8,307 nt of DNA, from the NCBI GenBank assembly GCA_024638545.1, contig JAHEKD010000088.1, positions 1-8,307 on the forward strand, written 5' to 3'. This DNA comes from Gammaproteobacteria bacterium (lineage in GTDB: Bacteria > Pseudomonadota > Gammaproteobacteria > Arenicellales > JAHEKD01). The position numbers were made by a program, and so were the translations under genes. This document shows, piece after piece, positions 6,010 through 8,307 of the stretch; the stretch's first letter is position 1; the number at the start of each line of letters is the position of its first letter. The notes below the pieces were generated by a model. That model saw only the letters and a program-made list of their open reading frames with translations, was not told the DNA's origin and made no database searches.

Positions 6010-6086
6010 GTACACTTTTAAAATCAATAATTTAGGCTAATTTCGGCAAAGCCACAAAAATTGAGCGATGTACCTTTTTTGTACCC
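6010..6086. repeat. 77-bp direct repeat, copy B (arm-site-like)
   Basis: It matches 4803-4879 with seven differences, all in the middle; both ends (GTACACTTTTAAAATC and GATGTACC, T-run, GTACCC) are identical. GTACC motifs at 6070 and 6081 are 11 bases apart. Unlike copy A it has no tRNA fragment beside it. On the minus strand both copies read GTKKVHRS-x-FV-x-LPKLA then stop, and three of the seven changes are silent in that frame, which may or may not mean a former coding end. Confidence 0.6.
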
Positions 6087-6160
6087 GAAATAATCTTTGA
6101 TAGAGTTATCTTAAAGTCCCCAGATGATAAAAAGTACTTTAGGAATTTAACTTAACATTT

Positions 6161-7351
6161 TTAATCCGCCTTATCCGGAAATAAACCCGGCATCCATCTG
6201 CTTGCGAGTCTAGCTGGGAACACTAGTCGAAGCGGTGCTCTGGGAGAATCTGCGACAAGTACCTCTTGATTTATTAATGTCGACGTAATTCGTCTGGCGT
6301 TTCGATCCCCTGTTGCAAGCAGTTGACTGACTTCTCCTCTTGGTAGTTGACCACGATAAAGAACGGCTTCAAGCAAATTACTTGCCTGGACAGGTAATTT
6401 ACCCGCTCTATGTTCTTCTTGTGCCCAAACTAAAATTCTGTCTCTTAATTGTTCAGGGTGAACAAGGCGCCTCATAAAATCAATCTGGTTTATACAGGTT
6501 TTTAGGAAAAACGCTGTAAATTCCGCAAGTGCCCGTTCGCTTAAATGACCCCGGCCATCCAGATCATTACGGCGCAGTGAGTCACAATTCATGAGTTGTT
6601 GCTTATACTCACTTTCATTACGAGCAAGCCCACGCGCAATTGACCAAATACCACCCGTATCCAATTCATCACGTAACATTGCATAAGACATCAGTCTGGC
6701 AACCCGGCCATTGCCATCCAGGAATGGATGAATCCATAGTAATCGATGATGGGCAGCGGCGGCAGCAAGAATTGAATCCATTGTCCCAAGATTGCTATAA
6801 GCATCTTCAAAACGATCCAAAAAACGAGGAATCGCGCCGGGACTGATAGGAATATGTTGACCTACTTTAACATCGCGCTGTCTGAACTGACCGGAAATCA
6901 CTTTAGTGCGCTCACCTGTGTCCGGATTTTGCGACCACAAAAGTTCATCAGGAAGAAGATCATAAAAACGTTGATGAATTTGCTTCAGAGAATTTTTTGA
7001 TATGGCGCTGTCTTTTAATTCGCCCCTATCAATCCATTGTTGAACACTAATATGAGCAAATGCTTCTTTTTGAAGAATACGTTTTTCAGAATCGGCACTA
7101 TAGTCACTCTTAAGCGCTCGCTCTATATCAACCGGATGTGTATCATGTCCTTCAATGAGATTGCTGTAATAACAATTCATTGACCGCACCAAATCAGCTA
7201 AGGCTACAACGACACCATCTGGCAAGCTATACCGAAACCCTGCTGAAGCCTGTGCCAGTCGAATCGCCAAATCACTTAATTCAGCTCTGTGCCTTGAGTC
7301 CTGACTAACAAGCAGAGGTTCCAACAAGCCGACTGTTTCGTTTCTATCCAC
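6161..7351 (-). CDS. Fic family protein (class II, self-inhibited, with C-terminal winged helix)
   Basis: A 396-residue Fic protein, expected to transfer AMP (or another nucleotide moiety) from ATP to protein hydroxyls. The catalytic motif is complete: HPFLDGNGRVARL at 208-220 with H208, N214 and R216. The inhibitory motif (S/T)xxxE(G/N) is SNLIEG at 63-68, with E67, placing it in class II where the inhibitory helix precedes the Fic core in the same chain; no separate antitoxin is needed or seen. Residues 20-90 carry the N-terminal Fic_N-like helices, and 300-380 look like a winged helix (LPRGEVSQLLATGDRNARRI, then a PLRLVF strand). The start is GTG at 7351, with GGA seven bases upstream and an in-frame stop before it. 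Full length for this common family; target unknown. It lies alone between the two palindrome repeats, converging on the toxin-antitoxin pair. Confidence 0.9.
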   Translation of the reverse strand: MDRNETVGLLEPLLVSQDSRHRAELSDLAIRLAQASAGFRYSLPDGVVVALADLVRSMNCYYSNLIEGHDTHPVDIERALKSDYSADSEKRILQKEAFAHISVQQWIDRGELKDSAISKNSLKQIHQRFYDLLPDELLWSQNPDTGERTKVISGQFRQRDVKVGQHIPISPGAIPRFLDRFEDAYSNLGTMDSILAAAAAHHRLLWIHPFLDGNGRVARLMSYAMLRDELDTGGIWSIARGLARNESEYKQQLMNCDSLRRNDLDGRGHLSERALAEFTAFFLKTCINQIDFMRRLVHPEQLRDRILVWAQEEHRAGKLPVQASNLLEAVLYRGQLPRGEVSQLLATGDRNARRITSTLINQEVLVADSPRAPLRLVFPARLASRWMPGLFPDKAD

Positions 7352-7385
7352 TTTTATGTCCGGTTTATTATCCTATTTAAACAAC

Positions 7386-7414
7386 ATTATATATTAATAT
7401 ATACAATCACTTAC
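7386..7414 (-). promoter_or_regulatory. Possible Fic promoter with AT palindrome
   Basis: On the minus strand TATAAT (7391-7386) lies about 35 bases before the GTG start and is a consensus -10. No good -35 is found at the right spacing. The -10 overlaps a perfect 16-bp palindrome TATATATTAATATATA (7388-7403), which might be an operator, possibly for the Fic protein's own winged helix, or just low-complexity AT sequence. Confidence 0.3.
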
Positions 7415-7591
7415 TGCTTTAGATAGCATTATTTATTCCTCTATAAAGTCCTGTATTATTTCCAGTTAAATCTGCTTAAATTCTCATTGAATCTTAAATT
7501 GTCCCGCTGGCACTAATGGGCACATGAATCTGAGTGTAAAACATATAAATCAATGCTTAAATCCATTGATATTTATAGTACTGTCTCCCGA

Positions 7592-7636
7592 CTAATTTCG
7601 TGCCCATCGTAAAATAGTCATGACTATTTTACGATG
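7592..7636. repeat. 45-bp repeat with perfect 32-bp palindrome, copy 2
   Basis: CTAATTTCGTGCC is followed by CATCGTAAAATAGTCA and its exact reverse complement TGACTATTTTACGATG (7605-7636), a 16-bp-arm palindrome without a loop. The repeat has the same orientation as 5754-5798 and differs from it at three positions: G/A in the lead and AG/TA in the palindrome. The two copies bracket the Fic gene. Confidence 0.7.
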
Positions 7637-8110
7637 GCTTTAAAATGGAACTTCTGCTGATGAAAGGTCTTTGATTACGCAAGGAAAGGTGGGAGTTTAT
7701 CTTTTTCGTTGCTTAACCTGACCCATTATCCAACCGCCGGCTTCACAGCCTGTCAAAAAGCGAGCAAATTTGAACAGATTTTAGTGTAGATCAATGCTTT
7801 GATGTGAACATTATTTCTGGAATTTATTTTTTCTATCTATCTGTTTTATATAGAGAAATACTAAAATTGCACAGCTAACACTTTTGTTCATTTTACTCGC
7901 TGAGAGTGTACAAATTTGTATGCTGGTTAACACGGGCGTTGCCGCCAAATCCCATCAGTCAAGAAAGCTGGAACGAATTTGCCGAGATTTTGCCTGGCCG
8001 CCTGTATCCGAACAACGCTTGTTCATCACACGCAAGGGATTTGGGGGCCAATCAATACTTCTTGATTTCTGGTGAAAGGGTTATTATCCTTTTGATACTC
8101 GAATACTGAG

Positions 8111-8307
8111 ATGCACATGAACATGAACCGCCAACACGAGATACACAGCCACTACTTTTCGCAGGAAGACCTGCTCGCGGCAGGCTGCCTGGATATGAAA
8201 CTCGCAATGGAGGCGGCCGAATCGGCGATGCTGGCCTTCCGTAACGGCGACATCCTGTTCCCGGAGAAGATTGTGCAGATCTTCAACGATGAGACCCAGG
8301 AGCGGAT
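8111..8307 (+). CDS. Ornithine cyclodeaminase/mu-crystallin family protein, N-terminal part
   Basis: An open frame of 65 codons runs off the right edge, so the gene is 3'-partial. The text HYFSQEDLLAAGCLDMKLAM, then EAAESAMLAFRNGDILFPEK and IVQIFNDETQERI matches the N-terminal domain of the ornithine cyclodeaminase/mu-crystallin family, where a [YF]-L-S-x-E-D-L start and a K-x-V substrate-binding segment are usual. The LFPEKIVQIFN form is, as I recall, typical of members annotated as tyramine oxidase subunit B, so the enzyme may belong to an amine-oxidising pair rather than being a true cyclodeaminase. ATGs at 8111, 8117 and 8123 are all in frame; GAG at 8108-8110 is best spaced for 8117, so the true start may be 8117. 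Codons here strongly prefer G or C in third position, unlike every other gene in the window. Confidence 0.75.
   Translation, partial: MHMNMNRQHEIHSHYFSQEDLLAAGCLDMKLAMEAAESAMLAFRNGDILFPEKIVQIFNDETQER

Larger units (their letters stand above)
5736..6160. other. Gene-free stretch with repeats between antitoxin and Fic gene
   Basis: No gene is supportable. It contains the first palindrome repeat (5754-5798), an imperfect tandem pair (5960-5980 and 5984-6004, 16 of 21 bases alike, both running from GGG to CAATT) and copy B of the 77-bp repeat (6010-6086). The tandem pair resembles the debris often seen at ends of degraded insertion sequences, but no transposase remnant could be read. The antitoxin and Fic genes converge on this stretch. 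Confidence 0.45.
7352..8110. other. Long intergenic stretch, second palindrome copy, one doubtful small ORF
   Basis: Apart from the Fic promoter candidate and the palindrome repeat I see no secure gene. A GTG-started frame at 7906-8109 (67 residues, containing NPISQESWNEFAEILPGRLY) looks somewhat protein-like and ends one base before the next gene, but it has no Shine-Dalgarno, no recognised family, and a second overlapping frame (7884-8075) is open too. It may be a fragment of a lost gene. The remainder carries the promoter region of the gene at 8111, with no convincing boxes. Confidence 0.4.

Noticed and set aside
4754..6086. CRISPR array
   Set aside because: The repeats occur only twice, are long and unevenly spaced, and no cas gene is visible.
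6640..6846. Plus-strand open frame of 68 codons inside the Fic gene
   Set aside because: Antisense to the Fic catalytic core, without start-site signals or motifs.
7884..8109. Two overlapping small frames (7884-8075 and 7906-8109) before the last gene
   Set aside because: Neither matches a known family or has a Shine-Dalgarno. The second is somewhat protein-like and is mentioned with the intergenic stretch, but I do not call it a gene.

Overview
The window looks like an accessory or junction region of a proteobacterial chromosome, most likely a gammaproteobacterium. The reasons are a Gram-negative choline ABC transporter with a periplasmic binding protein, a toxin-antitoxin pair, a Fic gene, and remnants of a tRNA 3' end of the kind used as integration sites. 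Most of the window is AT-rich, with long intergenic stretches. Only the last ~200 bases are clearly richer in G+C. The assignment to a class is inference; no rRNA or taxonomic marker gene is present.

Layout. (1) 3-497: 3' end of a bile-acid:sodium-symporter (BASS) family transporter. (2) 603-657: a tRNA 3' fragment with an inserted quasi-palindrome, followed at 717-1338 by two overlapping decayed genes; the second is a nucleotidyltransferase-like protein broken by a frameshift, an internal stop and a lost C-terminus. (3) 1597-4642: an intact choXWV operon (periplasmic choline-binding protein, permease, ATPase), with a hairpin between choX and choW and a probable terminator after choV. (4) 4699-4735: a second, cleaner copy of the same tRNA 3' fragment in the same orientation, so the decayed genes and choXWV sit between two att-like repeats about 4.1 kb apart. 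(5) 4754-4890: inverted and helically phased GTACC-type repeats that look like integrase arm sites. (6) 5130-5735: a BrnT-like toxin and ribbon-helix-helix antitoxin with a near-consensus promoter, a palindromic operator in the promoter spacer, and a toxin start codon at the predicted transcription start. (7) 5754-7636: two 45-bp repeats, each holding a 32-bp palindrome, bracket a second copy of the arm-like repeat and a full-length class II Fic gene on the minus strand. (8) 8111-8307: 5' end of an ornithine-cyclodeaminase/mu-crystallin-family gene with GC-rich codon use.

How the parts fit. ChoX, ChoW and ChoV would form one importer bringing choline into the cell, for osmoprotection via glycine betaine or as a carbon and nitrogen source; no betaine-synthesis gene is visible. 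The region from about 600 to 8100 reads as a site of repeated integration: tRNA fragments, arm-like repeats, decayed genes, a toxin-antitoxin pair and a Fic gene, but no recognisable integrase or transposase. The clearest unusual points are the leaderless-looking toxin-antitoxin promoter, the duplicated tRNA fragment around a choline transporter, and the repeated 32-bp palindrome around the Fic gene. I do not see a convincing wholly new system.
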